This document shows positions 9,307 through 17,289 of a stretch of DNA of 64,000 nt, one piece after another (position 1 is the stretch's first letter; each line of letters begins with the position of its first letter). A program made the translations under genes and the position numbers. The notes under the pieces were generated by a model that saw only the letters and a list, made by a program, of their open reading frames with translations, was not told where the DNA came from and searched no databases. This DNA comes from CBDDFV01 sp965227335. Lineage in GTDB: Bacteria; Planctomycetota; Phycisphaerae; Phycisphaerales; SM1A02. The stretch is from assembly GCA_965227335.1 (NCBI GenBank), contig CBDDFV010000010.1:329851-393850 (forward strand), in the 5' to 3' direction.

Positions 9307-10437
9307 ATGGCTGTCCCCTCCCCTCCCGTCGCCTGGGCCCAGTATCTCGCGTTGCGCGGCTTCGCGGGCTTTCTCGGCTGCTTCAACGTCGACCAGACGC
9401 TCGAAGCCGCGTCGATGGTCGGGTCCGCCTACTGGCGTTTCAGCCGCAAGCATCGGGAACGCGCGAAGGAAAACATCCGACTCTCCTTTCCCGAGATGAC
9501 GGAGGAGGAGGTCGAACGCACCGGCGAGCGATCCGTGCAGCACACGCTGCAGCTGTTCATGGTCGACGCCCTCGTGATGCCCCGCCTCCTGACGCCCGCC
9601 TCGTGGACCCGCTACGTCAGGCTCGGCAACCTCGCCCCCGCCATCAACCGCGTCCTGCTCGGCGAGCCGACGCTGCTGATCACCGGGCACTGCGGCAACT
9701 GGGAGCTGCTCGGCTTCATGCTGTCGGTGCTCGGCTATCCGATCGCGGCGGTGGCGCGCCCGCTCGACAATCCGCTCGTCAACGACTGGATCCTCGGCAT
9801 GCGTGAAGCCCGCGGCATGCAGATCATCACCAAGTTCGGCGCCACCCCGGAGCTGCTCGACATCATGCGGCGGGGCGGGCAGATCGGGTTCATCGCCGAT
9901 CAGAACGCCGGCGATCGCGGTCTGTTCGTGCCTTTCTTCGGACGCCTCGCGTCCTCCTACAAATCGATCGCGCTGCTGGCGAAGAAGTACGAGGTCCCGA
10001 TCGCGGCGGGCACCGCGGTCCGCCGCAACCAGAAGTTCGAGTATGAACTCTTCGCCACCGACTTCATCACGCCGGACGAATGGGAGGATCAGCCCGATCC
10101 GCTCTTCTACATCACGGCCCGGTACAACCGGGCGATGGAGGCGATGATCCGGACCGCCCCGGAGCAGTACCTCTGGATGCACCGCCGCTGGAAGAGCCGT
10201 CCGAAGTGGGAGCGTGAGGGCAAGCCGATGCCGGGCAGGTTCCGCGACAAGCTGGCCACGCTGCCGTGGATGACCGAGGGCGAACTCGAACGCATCGTCG
10301 CCTATTCGAACGGCGACCTCGACGCCTTGTCCGCCCCGGCCCGCGGAGAAAGCGGGACCGCCACGCCCGGACCGACGGCGGACGGCGATACAATGGAGAC
10401 GACGCCGGCGCCGGTCGGCGAGGCGTCGCGTTCCTGA
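9307..10437 (+). CDS. LpxL/HtrB-family lysophospholipid acyltransferase
   Basis: The product is 376 residues. The family transfers acyl chains onto lipid A precursors or related lipids at the inner membrane. The active-site motif HxxxxE is present as 'ITGHCGNWELLG' (His128, Glu133). It is followed by the usual family stretches 'VARPLDNPLVNDWI', 'GFIADQNAGDRGLFVPFFGR' and a C-terminal 'EQYLWMHRRWKSRP'. The last ~45 residues are an extra low-complexity tail not needed by the family. The start at 9307 was chosen because a TACAAT box at 9292-9297 lies only 9 bases upstream and longer versions add Arg-rich sequence. A response regulator follows 28 bases downstream and may be co-transcribed. Confidence 0.85.
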   Translation: MAVPSPPVAWAQYLALRGFAGFLGCFNVDQTLEAASMVGSAYWRFSRKHRERAKENIRLSFPEMTEEEVERTGERSVQHTLQLFMVDALVMPRLLTPASWTRYVRLGNLAPAINRVLLGEPTLLITGHCGNWELLGFMLSVLGYPIAAVARPLDNPLVNDWILGMREARGMQIITKFGATPELLDIMRRGGQIGFIADQNAGDRGLFVPFFGRLASSYKSIALLAKKYEVPIAAGTAVRRNQKFEYELFATDFITPDEWEDQPDPLFYITARYNRAMEAMIRTAPEQYLWMHRRWKSRPKWEREGKPMPGRFRDKLATLPWMTEGELERIVAYSNGDLDALSAPARGESGTATPGPTADGDTMETTPAPVGEASRS

Positions 10438-10465
10438 CCCGTCGACGCGGGCGCGTCGAATCCTG

Positions 10466-10897
10466 ATGAACGGTGGACGGATGGCCCGGAAGCGCCTCGA
10501 AGGCAAGCGGATTCTGATCGTCGATGACGATCCGGACATCCTGAGCAGCATCGATCTCGCGGTGCGGGGCGAGGGGGCGGAGACGGAGACGGTCGCCGAC
10601 GGCAACGCCGCGGTCGCCGCGTACATGGCGCACGGGCACGACGCCCTCGTGCTGGACATGATGCTGCCGAAGCGTTCGGGGTTTCTCGTGCTGGAGAAGC
10701 TGAAGCAACTGGACGAGCCGCCGATCATCGTGATGGTGACGGCGAATCAGGGTCGTCGACACAACGCCTACGCGCAGTCGCTGGGCGTGGATGCGTACCT
10801 CAACAAACCGGTGCCGCTGCACCGACTGGTCGAGACGCTGGCGACGCTGCTGGACGATGCGTCCGAAGAGGAAGAGGTCGACGATGCCGCGACGTGA
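10466..10897 (+). CDS. receiver-only response regulator
   Basis: The product is 143 residues and consists of a single CheY-like receiver domain. Expected residues are present: acidic cluster Asp20-Asp22 ('LIVDDDPDI'), phospho-acceptor Asp64 ('LVLDMMLP'), Thr92 ('MVTANQG') and Lys114 ('YLNKPVP'). There is no output domain, only an acidic tail (SEEEEVDDA). No histidine kinase is nearby, so the partner is unknown. A second possible start is the ATG at 10481. The 3' end overlaps the next small gene by 14 bases, indicating one operon with the two genes that follow. Confidence 0.85.
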   Translation: MNGGRMARKRLEGKRILIVDDDPDILSSIDLAVRGEGAETETVADGNAAVAAYMAHGHDALVLDMMLPKRSGFLVLEKLKQLDEPPIIVMVTANQGRRHNAYAQSLGVDAYLNKPVPLHRLVETLATLLDDASEEEEVDDAAT

Positions 10898-11192
10898 GTT
10901 CATCATCCAGTCTCAGCAGGAATCGTCCGACGGCGGGCTCACGCCCCTCGGCAAGCGTGATGAACTGCTGGAGACGCTCTACGACTACAACACGGGTCCC
11001 GATCACGAGGGCGGCGACACGCTCTACGGACCGGGCATCCGCATCGAGATGCCGCCCGGCATCGACCCCGTCACCCAGATGATCATGAAGATGACGGAAG
11101 AGGAGATCGCGTGGGACGTCGTGCGGCGTCTCGCGACGGACCTGCACTGGAAACTCGTCGACGTCGAATCGGGACGGGCGCTCACGCTCTGA
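10884..11192 (+). CDS. small conserved-looking protein of unknown function
   Basis: The product is 102 residues and starts inside the end of the response regulator gene (14-base overlap, different frame), so translation is probably coupled. It is acidic and soluble, beginning 'MPRREFIIQSQQESSDGGLT'. The C-terminal half is compact, with 'MPPGIDPVTQMIMKMTEEEI' and 'VVRRLATDLHWKLVDVESG'. No signal peptide or membrane segment is visible. I do not recognise a family. The arrangement suggests a role linked to the receiver protein, but that is only an inference from position. Confidence 0.65.
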   Translation: MPRREFIIQSQQESSDGGLTPLGKRDELLETLYDYNTGPDHEGGDTLYGPGIRIEMPPGIDPVTQMIMKMTEEEIAWDVVRRLATDLHWKLVDVESGRALTL

Positions 11193-11217
11193 GCGACGCC
11201 ACGCACACGGAGCCGTC

Positions 11218-11757
11218 ATGGCGCGCGGGAAACGCAAGAAACGCAAGGGCGGCGGGGGATATCAGCCCCCGCCCGAGACCGACCCGCGGCCGGAACTGCG
11301 GACGATCGTCGATGAGCTCGGCGCGGCGGACCCGGCGGCGGCCGGTCCGCTCTGGGGCCGCGCTCACCAGACGCTCCTGAAGGCCCACGTCGATCCCGCC
11401 GCGATCATGCCGATCATCGCCGCCCGCGACCTGGATGCGCTCACACAACTCGTCGAGCGGCTCGAGCGCGGCGACGACGCCCCCGAACCCGACGCCCCCG
11501 CGACCGAAACGGACGTCGCGCACGACATTCCGGCCGATGAACTGCGCAAGGCCATCCGCGCCTTCAAGAAGCGACTGAAGCTGATCCGTCTCGATCACGA
11601 ATCGCGTCTCAGCGTGAGTCCGCTGTCGAGCGGCAAGTCGGCGGACGTGGACGCGATCATGCCGCCCCGCGAGTTTCCGGATGCGGTCTGGCAGGCGCTG
11701 GTCGCCGAGGGCCGCCTTCGTCCGGCGGGCAAGGGCTTCTACGAACTCGTCGAATGA
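11218..11757 (+). CDS. hypothetical protein with basic N-terminus
   Basis: The product is 179 residues. It begins with the very basic 'MARGKRKKRKGGGGYQPPP', which suggests nucleic-acid or ribosome contact. A helical middle follows, then an Asp/Pro/Ala-rich linker, and a C-terminal segment 'ELRKAIRAFKKRLKLIRLDH' leading to 'FPDAVWQALVAEGRL'. The end resembles the pattern of small DNA- or RNA-binding helical domains, but no known family could be named. It lies 25 bases after the preceding small gene and probably belongs to the same operon. A hairpin follows the stop. Confidence 0.6.
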   Translation: MARGKRKKRKGGGGYQPPPETDPRPELRTIVDELGAADPAAAGPLWGRAHQTLLKAHVDPAAIMPIIAARDLDALTQLVERLERGDDAPEPDAPATETDVAHDIPADELRKAIRAFKKRLKLIRLDHESRLSVSPLSSGKSADVDAIMPPREFPDAVWQALVAEGRLRPAGKGFYELVE

Positions 11758-11800
11758 TCGCCGCCGCGCCCCTGGGGGGGCGCTTCTGAACGAAGCCAAG

Positions 11801-11830
11801 GACGCCCGGCCGAGTCACCAGCCGGGCGTC
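11801..11830. terminator. hairpin between convergent genes
   Basis: A perfect 10-base stem (11801-11810 with 11821-11830) has a 10-base loop. It lies between the rightward operon ending at 11757 and the leftward gene ending at 11859. There is no clear T tract, so its use as a terminator is inferred from position. Confidence 0.5.
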
Positions 11831-11858
11831 GCGTCATGGCCGACGCATCGGCGCCGGG

Positions 11859-12881
11859 CTACGGCAGGTCAATACAGATCACGAAGTTCCCCGCGCACGC
11901 CGGCTTGTCGGGGATCCGCAGACAGATCTGATTGCCGTTCGCGAGTGCGTTCGGGCCCGCGGGGCCCGCGCAGCCGTCGATCTCGATGTTGGTGAGCGCT
12001 TCGATGATGCCCGCCAGCGCGCTCGTGCCAAGATCAACGTTGAGCGTGAACCGCAGGGTCCCGCAGTCGAGGGCGAACGTGCCGTCGCACGAGTGGTAGC
12101 GTGGCCAGACCTCGATCTGGGTCCCGGCCGGATACGTCCCGCCCGGACCCGGGCCCGGCGGCAGCGTGACGCAGATGCTGCCGTTGATCAGGACGCCCAC
12201 CGCCGAGAGGTCGAAAGCGGGGCCGCACGCCCCGCCGCCCACGGCGGCGCCGCCGAGGTTGAAGATGATGTTGGCCCCGCCCGGCTGCGGGTCGCCCCAG
12301 CACGCGCCGTCATCGGTGAGGGTGACGAACTTGAACGGACTCTCGAGTTTGATCGGCCCGCCCTCGCCGGGGACGATCTCGAGGATCACCTCGCCCTGGA
12401 AGAAGTCGGGCACGGGCCCGATCTGGGCGATCATCTCGGCTCCCGGTCCGCCCTTGTGCGGCAGCAGGTCGAGGACCTCGATCGGGGCGAAGATGACGCC
12501 TTCGCCCTCGGCGTCCGGCTCCCGGAGCACGACGCAGAAGTCGAACGGGTCGTCGGACGGGAACTCGCCGAAGATGACGATCTTGTCGCCGGGTCCGCCG
12601 ATGGGCGGGAAGACGTTGTCGATCACGACGCCGCACGGTCCCCACGCGGCGAGCAGCTGGGCGAGGTCCGCGGCGTTGACGACGCCGTTGTTGTCGAAGT
12701 CGGCCGGACAGTCGTCGCAGGGCCCCCACGCCGCGAGCAACTGGGCCAGATCGCCGGGGCCGACGGCGTTATCGCCGGTCAGGTCGGGGCATGAGCCGCC
12801 CGCGAGGGCGCCGGCGGAGATGGAGATCACGAGGCCGGCCGCGGCGGCGCACACAGATCGCGCCCGAACAGAACTGTTCAT
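11859..12881 (-). CDS. secreted protein with two dockerin-like repeats at the N-terminus
   Basis: The product is 340 residues from the ATG at 12881, which follows AGGAGAGAGACA. A signal peptide ends near 'SAGALAGG'. Directly after it come two dockerin-like repeats, 'CPDLTGDNAVGPGDLAQLLA' and 'CPADFDNNGVVNAADLAQLL', each ending in AAWGPC. In all other dockerin-type proteins here the repeats are C-terminal. Next is an IPT/TIG-like beta domain ('VFPPIGGPGDKIVIFGEFP'). A C-terminal half with several Cys pairs ('CGTLRFTLNVDLGT', 'CAGPAGPNALANGNQICLRI') probably contains disulfides. It is probably exported. Substrate and role are unknown. Confidence 0.7.
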   Translation of the reverse strand: MNSSVRARSVCAAAAGLVISISAGALAGGSCPDLTGDNAVGPGDLAQLLAAWGPCDDCPADFDNNGVVNAADLAQLLAAWGPCGVVIDNVFPPIGGPGDKIVIFGEFPSDDPFDFCVVLREPDAEGEGVIFAPIEVLDLLPHKGGPGAEMIAQIGPVPDFFQGEVILEIVPGEGGPIKLESPFKFVTLTDDGACWGDPQPGGANIIFNLGGAAVGGGACGPAFDLSAVGVLINGSICVTLPPGPGPGGTYPAGTQIEVWPRYHSCDGTFALDCGTLRFTLNVDLGTSALAGIIEALTNIEIDGCAGPAGPNALANGNQICLRIPDKPACAGNFVICIDLP

Positions 12882-13294
12882 TGTCTCTCTCCTTGGTTGG
12901 GAATCTCGAATCGCCCGGCCAGCCCCGGGGGGCCATCCGCCCCGACACATCGGCGCAGGTCAGGAGGGTCTCGCTCATCGCGGCGTCGAAGTGCGATCGA
13001 CGCATTACCCAGTTTAACTCGCGTTTCTGCATGCGGTCGGCGGAATCCGCCCGCAACACACAGACGCTGAAGATTGGGCAGATGTCCTCTCACCGTGACG
13101 TTCCGGCGTCAGAGGCGTCAGCGGTCGTGTTGGCTCCGGGTTTTGTCAGTGGGCAAATCCCCGTCGAACCGATGAATTCAGGGATGCGGGGGCCGCTCCG
13201 CTGCGTATCGTGAATGAAGCGGGTTGGTCCGCGAGCCCGGATCGGCCCGACGTTGACGCTTTTCGCGACCGTATCGGACTCAGGAGGACGCACG
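12882..13294. other. 413-base divergent intergenic region
   Basis: It separates the leftward dockerin-type gene from the rightward DUF1800 gene. I see ribosome-binding sites at both ends (AGGAG toward the left gene, AGGAGG at 13282-13287) and a TATCGT box at 13206-13211. No gene, tRNA or convincing hairpin is visible. It should hold the promoters of both genes. Confidence 0.5.
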
Positions 13295-14788
13295 ATGGCG
13301 ACCCCCTCGCTCAGACCCATTCGCAACGACGCGTTCGACTACTGGGCGGCCCAGCACCTGCTGAACCGCGCCGGCTTCGGCGGGACGCCCGCCCAGATCC
13401 GGGCGCTGGCCGACATGGGGCTGAGCGCGGCGGTCGATTACATCGTCAACTACGACCGCGTCGCCGCGACGGCGGTGCGCGCGGACGACTTCGACGGCGA
13501 GGTCATGGTCCCCGCCACCGACGCCCAGCGTCAGCAGCTTCGCCAGGCGCGTCGGCAGGGGAAAGAGGTGGTCCTCGAGCAGTTTCGCCAGGAGCGTCAG
13601 CGTCGACAGCGTCGCGACCGGCAGCAGATCCGGGAGATGCAGACGTGGTGGCTCCGGCGGATCATCGAGACGGGCCGCCCCCTCGAAGAGAAGATGACGC
13701 TCTTCTGGCACGGTCACTTCGCGACCGGCTACCGGACGATCGAGAACAGCTACCACATGTTCCTGCAGAACCAGATGTTCCGCCGGAACGCGACCGACTC
13801 CTTCGCGAGTCTCGCGTTCGGGATCATCCGCGATCCTGCGATGCTGCGGTACCTCAACAACAACCAGTCGAACCGGCGTCGTCCGAACGAGAACCTCGCC
13901 CGCGAACTCATGGAGCTGTTCACCCTCGGCGAGGGCAACGGCTACACCGAGCGGGACATCAAGGAAGGCGCCCGCGCGCTGACCGGGTACACGTTCTACG
14001 GCAACGAGTTCGCGTTCCGCCCGAACCTGCACGATCCGGAGCCGAAACGCATCCTCGGCAAGACCGCCGACGACGGCGAAGACTTCGTGCGCATCATCCT
14101 GCAGCGCAACGAGCCCAGCCAGTTCATCACCTGGAAGCTGTACCGGTACTTCGTGAACGACCGCCCCGGCGATCCGGATACGAACACGAAGAAGGTCGTG
14201 ATCGAACTCGCCAAGCGATTCAAGAGCAGCGGATACCAGATCCGGCCGATGCTGGAACGGCTTTTCAAGTCGGAGCATTTCTACGATCCGGAGAACCGGG
14301 CGTCGCTGATCAAGCATCCCGTGCAGTTGCTGGTGCAGGCGGTGCGTTCGCTGAACACGCCGGTGCGCTCGTTGCCCGCGCTCGTGAACGCGACCGATCT
14401 GATGGGGCAGAACCTGTTCTTCCCGCCGTCGGTGAAGGGCTGGGACGGCGGCCGCGCGTGGATCAACACGTCGACGCTCTTCGTGCGTCAGAACGCGCTG
14501 GTGTACCTGCTGACCGGCCAGCGGCCCGACGCCCTCCCGTGGGAAGCGGACGGCCAGCCGTACGACGCCTCGCACCTGATCGATCACCTGCAGTCGGCGG
14601 CCGGCACGGCCGAGCCCCGCACGGTGGTCGAGTACCTCCTCCGCTTCACGCTGGGCCGGCCCGCCAGCCCCGCCCGCGTCGAGACGCTCACCGAATTCGT
14701 CGATTCCCACGGCGGACGCATTCACAACGACATGCTGGTCGCGCTGCTGTCGCTGATCACGGCGATGCCGGAGTACCAGTTGTGCTGA
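13295..14788 (+). CDS. DUF1800 domain-containing protein
   Basis: The product is 497 residues. The start at 13295 follows a perfect AGGAGG at 13282-13287. DUF1800 proteins are abundant in planctomycetes and almost always occur next to a DUF1501 gene, as here. Family landmarks are 'AAQHLLNRAGFGGTPAQIRA' near the N-terminus, 'KMTLFWHGHFATG', 'NENLARELMELFTLGEG' followed by 'YTERDIKEGARALTGY', and 'LFFPPSVKGWDGGRAWINTS' toward the C-terminus. No signal peptide is obvious. The biochemical function is not established. Together with the next gene it is thought to act on exported or surface material, which is an inference from family context. Confidence 0.9.
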   Translation: MATPSLRPIRNDAFDYWAAQHLLNRAGFGGTPAQIRALADMGLSAAVDYIVNYDRVAATAVRADDFDGEVMVPATDAQRQQLRQARRQGKEVVLEQFRQERQRRQRRDRQQIREMQTWWLRRIIETGRPLEEKMTLFWHGHFATGYRTIENSYHMFLQNQMFRRNATDSFASLAFGIIRDPAMLRYLNNNQSNRRRPNENLARELMELFTLGEGNGYTERDIKEGARALTGYTFYGNEFAFRPNLHDPEPKRILGKTADDGEDFVRIILQRNEPSQFITWKLYRYFVNDRPGDPDTNTKKVVIELAKRFKSSGYQIRPMLERLFKSEHFYDPENRASLIKHPVQLLVQAVRSLNTPVRSLPALVNATDLMGQNLFFPPSVKGWDGGRAWINTSTLFVRQNALVYLLTGQRPDALPWEADGQPYDASHLIDHLQSAAGTAEPRTVVEYLLRFTLGRPASPARVETLTEFVDSHGGRIHNDMLVALLSLITAMPEYQLC

Positions 14789-14796
14789 CCCCCTGA

Positions 14797-14821
14797 CGCG
14801 GCGGACGCCTGACCCGCCGCG
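14797..14821 (+). other. intercistronic hairpin
   Basis: An 8-base stem (14797-14804 with 14814-14821) has a 9-base loop and lies between the DUF1800 and DUF1501 genes. It lacks a T tract, so it could be an attenuator or an RNA processing or stability element rather than a terminator. Confidence 0.35.
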
Positions 14822-14877
14822 CTATGATCCCCACGCCCGATGATCCGACCCCGTCCGGGTTCCGATCGGAGATTCCC

Positions 14878-16176
14878 ATGACCACGCCTTCCCCCGAGAA
14901 CTCCTATACGCGTCGCCTGTTCCTGCAGCAGGGGCTGACGCTCGCTTCGATGGCGACCACCGCCCCGCTGTTCATCCAGCGTTCGGCGATGGGGATGATG
15001 CGCCCGCTCGGGTCGCTCACGACCTCGCAGCCGGGCGTGCCGGAAGATCGGGTGCTGGTCGTCGTGCAGTTGGGCGGCGGCAACGACGGTCTGAACACGG
15101 TCGTGCCGTATTTCAGCAATGAGTACTACCGTCGTCGTCCGGGGCTGGCGGTGCAGGCGCCGGGCCGCAACCAGGACGCCGCGCTGGAACTCGACGCCGA
15201 GGCGGGCGTCGGTCTGAACCCCGCGTTCGAGGCGTTCAAGGAGTTGTACGACGACGGCGTCGCCTCGGTGATCCAGGGCGTCGGGTATCCCAACCCGAAC
15301 CGATCGCACTTCACGTCGATGGACATCTGGCACACCGCGTCGACGGACGCCTCCGGCAACGGCTGGCTCGGGCGGTACATGGACAACCAGTGCAACGGCA
15401 CGCCGCACCCCGAGGCGTCGATCGCGATCGGACGCACCGCGCCGCTCGCCATGCTCGGCGATGTGCAGAAGCCGGTGAGCTTCGAGTCGGAAGAACTCTT
15501 CCGCTGGCTCGGCGAGTCGATCCATCCGACCCTGGAGGATCCGTACCACGACATCACCCGGGCCGGCGCGATCGACGATGTCGATCCCGACAGCCAGCTC
15601 GGCTTCCTGATGCGGACCGCGCTCGATGCGCAGGTCTCGTCGGACCGCATCCGCGAGGCGGTGAAGCGGCAGCCGCTCGCCCCGTACGATCGCAACAACC
15701 TCGCCCAGCAACTGCGAGTCGTCGCCGCGATGATTCGCGACGGCATGGCCACCCGCGTCTACTACGTCTCGATGGGCGGCTTCGACACCCACGCGAACCA
15801 GGCCGGGCAGCATGCGCGGCTGCTCCGCGAGGTCGGCGGCGCCCTGCGTTCGTTCCATCGCGACCTCAAGGCGCAGGGGAACTCGGGTCGGGTGATGACG
15901 ATGGTCTTCTCCGAGTTCGGACGTCGCGTGGCGCAGAACGCCTCCGGCGGAACCGACCACGGGACCGCCGCGCCGATGTACCTGGTCGGCGACATGGTGC
16001 GTCCGGGTCTGCTGGGCGATCATCCGTCCCTGACGGATCTCGACGGCGGCGACCTGAAGTACAACGTCGATTTCCGTTCGGTGTACTCGGCGGTGCTGAA
16101 GAACTGGATGGGGGCGGATCCCGTCGCCGCGCTGGGGCGCGAGTACCCGATCGCCAAGGTGGTCAAGGGGGCATAG
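14878..16176 (+). CDS. DUF1501 domain-containing protein, Tat-type export signal
   Basis: The product is 432 residues from the ATG at 14878, which has GGAG upstream. The N-terminus 'SYTRRLFLQQGLTLASMA' is a twin-arginine (Tat) type leader, so a folded protein is probably exported. DUF1501 belongs to the sulfatase/alkaline-phosphatase-like superfamily. Visible family marks are 'VLVVVQLGGGNDGLNTVVP', 'FTSMDIWHTA', 'VYYVSMGGFDTHANQAGQHA', 'TMVFSEFGRRVAQNASGGTD' and 'DHGTAAPMYLVG'. Asp, His and Glu in these motifs are the likely metal or active-site residues. It forms a pair with the DUF1800 gene 89 bases upstream. Substrate unknown. Confidence 0.9.
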   Translation: MTTPSPENSYTRRLFLQQGLTLASMATTAPLFIQRSAMGMMRPLGSLTTSQPGVPEDRVLVVVQLGGGNDGLNTVVPYFSNEYYRRRPGLAVQAPGRNQDAALELDAEAGVGLNPAFEAFKELYDDGVASVIQGVGYPNPNRSHFTSMDIWHTASTDASGNGWLGRYMDNQCNGTPHPEASIAIGRTAPLAMLGDVQKPVSFESEELFRWLGESIHPTLEDPYHDITRAGAIDDVDPDSQLGFLMRTALDAQVSSDRIREAVKRQPLAPYDRNNLAQQLRVVAAMIRDGMATRVYYVSMGGFDTHANQAGQHARLLREVGGALRSFHRDLKAQGNSGRVMTMVFSEFGRRVAQNASGGTDHGTAAPMYLVGDMVRPGLLGDHPSLTDLDGGDLKYNVDFRSVYSAVLKNWMGADPVAALGREYPIAKVVKGA

Positions 16177-16263
16177 CGGCGCTGATCTTTGGACGATACG
16201 CCGGTCCGAACGTGTCCACGGGGATGTCGGTGGGTCGGTCGGTCGACGGGCGTGTCGGTGGGT

Positions 16264-16338
16264 CCACGGGCGGAGCCCGTGGCTTGGGCGTGTCGGTAAG
16301 GTCCACGGGCGTGTCGGGTCCACGGGCGGAGCCCGTGG
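16264..16338. repeat. two copies of a 19-base palindrome in a degenerate tandem array
   Basis: CCACGGGCGGAGCCCGTGG occurs at 16264-16282 and again at 16320-16338 (period 56). Each copy is an 8-base arm, centre GGA and 8-base arm. The surrounding stretch from about 16210 contains related partial units such as GTCCACGGGCGTGTCGG. It is one locus of the 8-3-8 palindrome family described under findings. Confidence 0.9.
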
Positions 16339-16339
16339 G

Positions 16340-16368
16340 TTGGTGAGACGCGAATCCCATCGTAGAGT
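16340..16368 (+). promoter_or_regulatory. putative promoter of the zinc-ribbon gene at 16375
   Basis: TTGGTG (16340-16345) and TAGAGT (16363-16368) are separated by 17 bases. The start codon lies 6 bases after the -10 box, so transcription would start at or next to the ATG. The -35 match is weak. Confidence 0.4.
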
Positions 16369-16374
16369 CCTGCC

Positions 16375-17280
16375 ATGGGCGGTCCGTCTCTCAACCTCGC
16401 GGCGTTCTCGATTCTCGTCATCGCCTGCACCCTCGTCGCGGCGACGATCGCCGTGTTGATGATCCGACGCGGTCACCGACGCACGACCGACGGGCCGCCG
16501 CTGTGCGGACGGTGCCGGTACGAGGTCACGGGACTGCCGACCGCGTCGTGTCCGGAGTGCGGATCCGACCTGGACGAGGTCGGCGTGATCCGGGATCGGC
16601 GGGCCGCGTGGCCGGGCTGGGCGAAGCTCGTGCTGATGACGGCGATCGTCCTGCCGCCGGGCGTCATCGCGCACACGATGATCACGGGGGCGATTCCCCG
16701 GCGGGTCGACGGGGTGTGGACGATCATCCTGCCGCCGCCCGCCGCGTCCACGCACGGCGGTTTTCGGATCACCGGCGTCGACGGGGCCCGCCCTGGCGAC
16801 TTGATCGGTCCGACGACGTTCGACATCGAGTTCCGGCAGAACGGGAGGGGAACCGTCGTCGGGCGGCTCGACCTCTCGGAGGGTCGGCCCGCGATCACCG
16901 ATGTCGAAGGACGCCCCGTGGACGTCTCGGCGGCGCCCCTCGGCGGGTGGCTGGGGCAGGTGAGCGCCGACAACGCACCGGAAATCAGCGACCAGGCGGC
17001 CGGCCTCGCCCAGATGCTCCAGCGTGGCGACACGATGACCATCGGCCTCAACGGACAGCAGTACACGTTCTTCGACCGGCATCCCGCCGGCGCCATCGAT
17101 GTGCGCGGCATGCGAACCTACAACCAGGGCGTCGTCCACACCCGGATCGCGACCACGCCCCGCCCCATCGTGCCGCGCCAGGCGTGGTGGGTCATCTGGC
17201 CGCTCGCGTGGCTCGCGATCGCGGCGCTGCTGCTCCGACGTCGTCCCGCGCGGCTGGCGAGGCCTCGGACCGAATCGTAG
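16375..17280 (+). CDS. zinc-ribbon membrane protein with extracytoplasmic domain
   Basis: The product is 301 residues. Residues ~8-30 form a membrane segment. A zinc ribbon follows ('CGRCRYEVTGLPTASCPECG'), then a second hydrophobic segment around residue 85-105. A ~170-residue domain without hydrophobic stretches comes next ('DIEFRQNGRGTVVGRLDLSE'), and a last membrane segment ('QAWWVIWPLAWLAIAALLL') ends the protein before a basic tail. The next gene has the same architecture, so the two are tandem paralogues. There is no Shine-Dalgarno sequence. A TAGAGT box lies 6 bases before the ATG. Function unknown. Confidence 0.7.
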   Translation: MGGPSLNLAAFSILVIACTLVAATIAVLMIRRGHRRTTDGPPLCGRCRYEVTGLPTASCPECGSDLDEVGVIRDRRAAWPGWAKLVLMTAIVLPPGVIAHTMITGAIPRRVDGVWTIILPPPAASTHGGFRITGVDGARPGDLIGPTTFDIEFRQNGRGTVVGRLDLSEGRPAITDVEGRPVDVSAAPLGGWLGQVSADNAPEISDQAAGLAQMLQRGDTMTIGLNGQQYTFFDRHPAGAIDVRGMRTYNQGVVHTRIATTPRPIVPRQAWWVIWPLAWLAIAALLLRRRPARLARPRTES

Positions 17281-17289
17281 AGTGCGGAC

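Noticed and set aside
7638..9386. Leftward N-terminal extension of the zinc-ribbon gene across the coiled-coil gene
   Set aside because: It is antisense to a well-supported gene, and the natural start at 7637 gives a normal protein.
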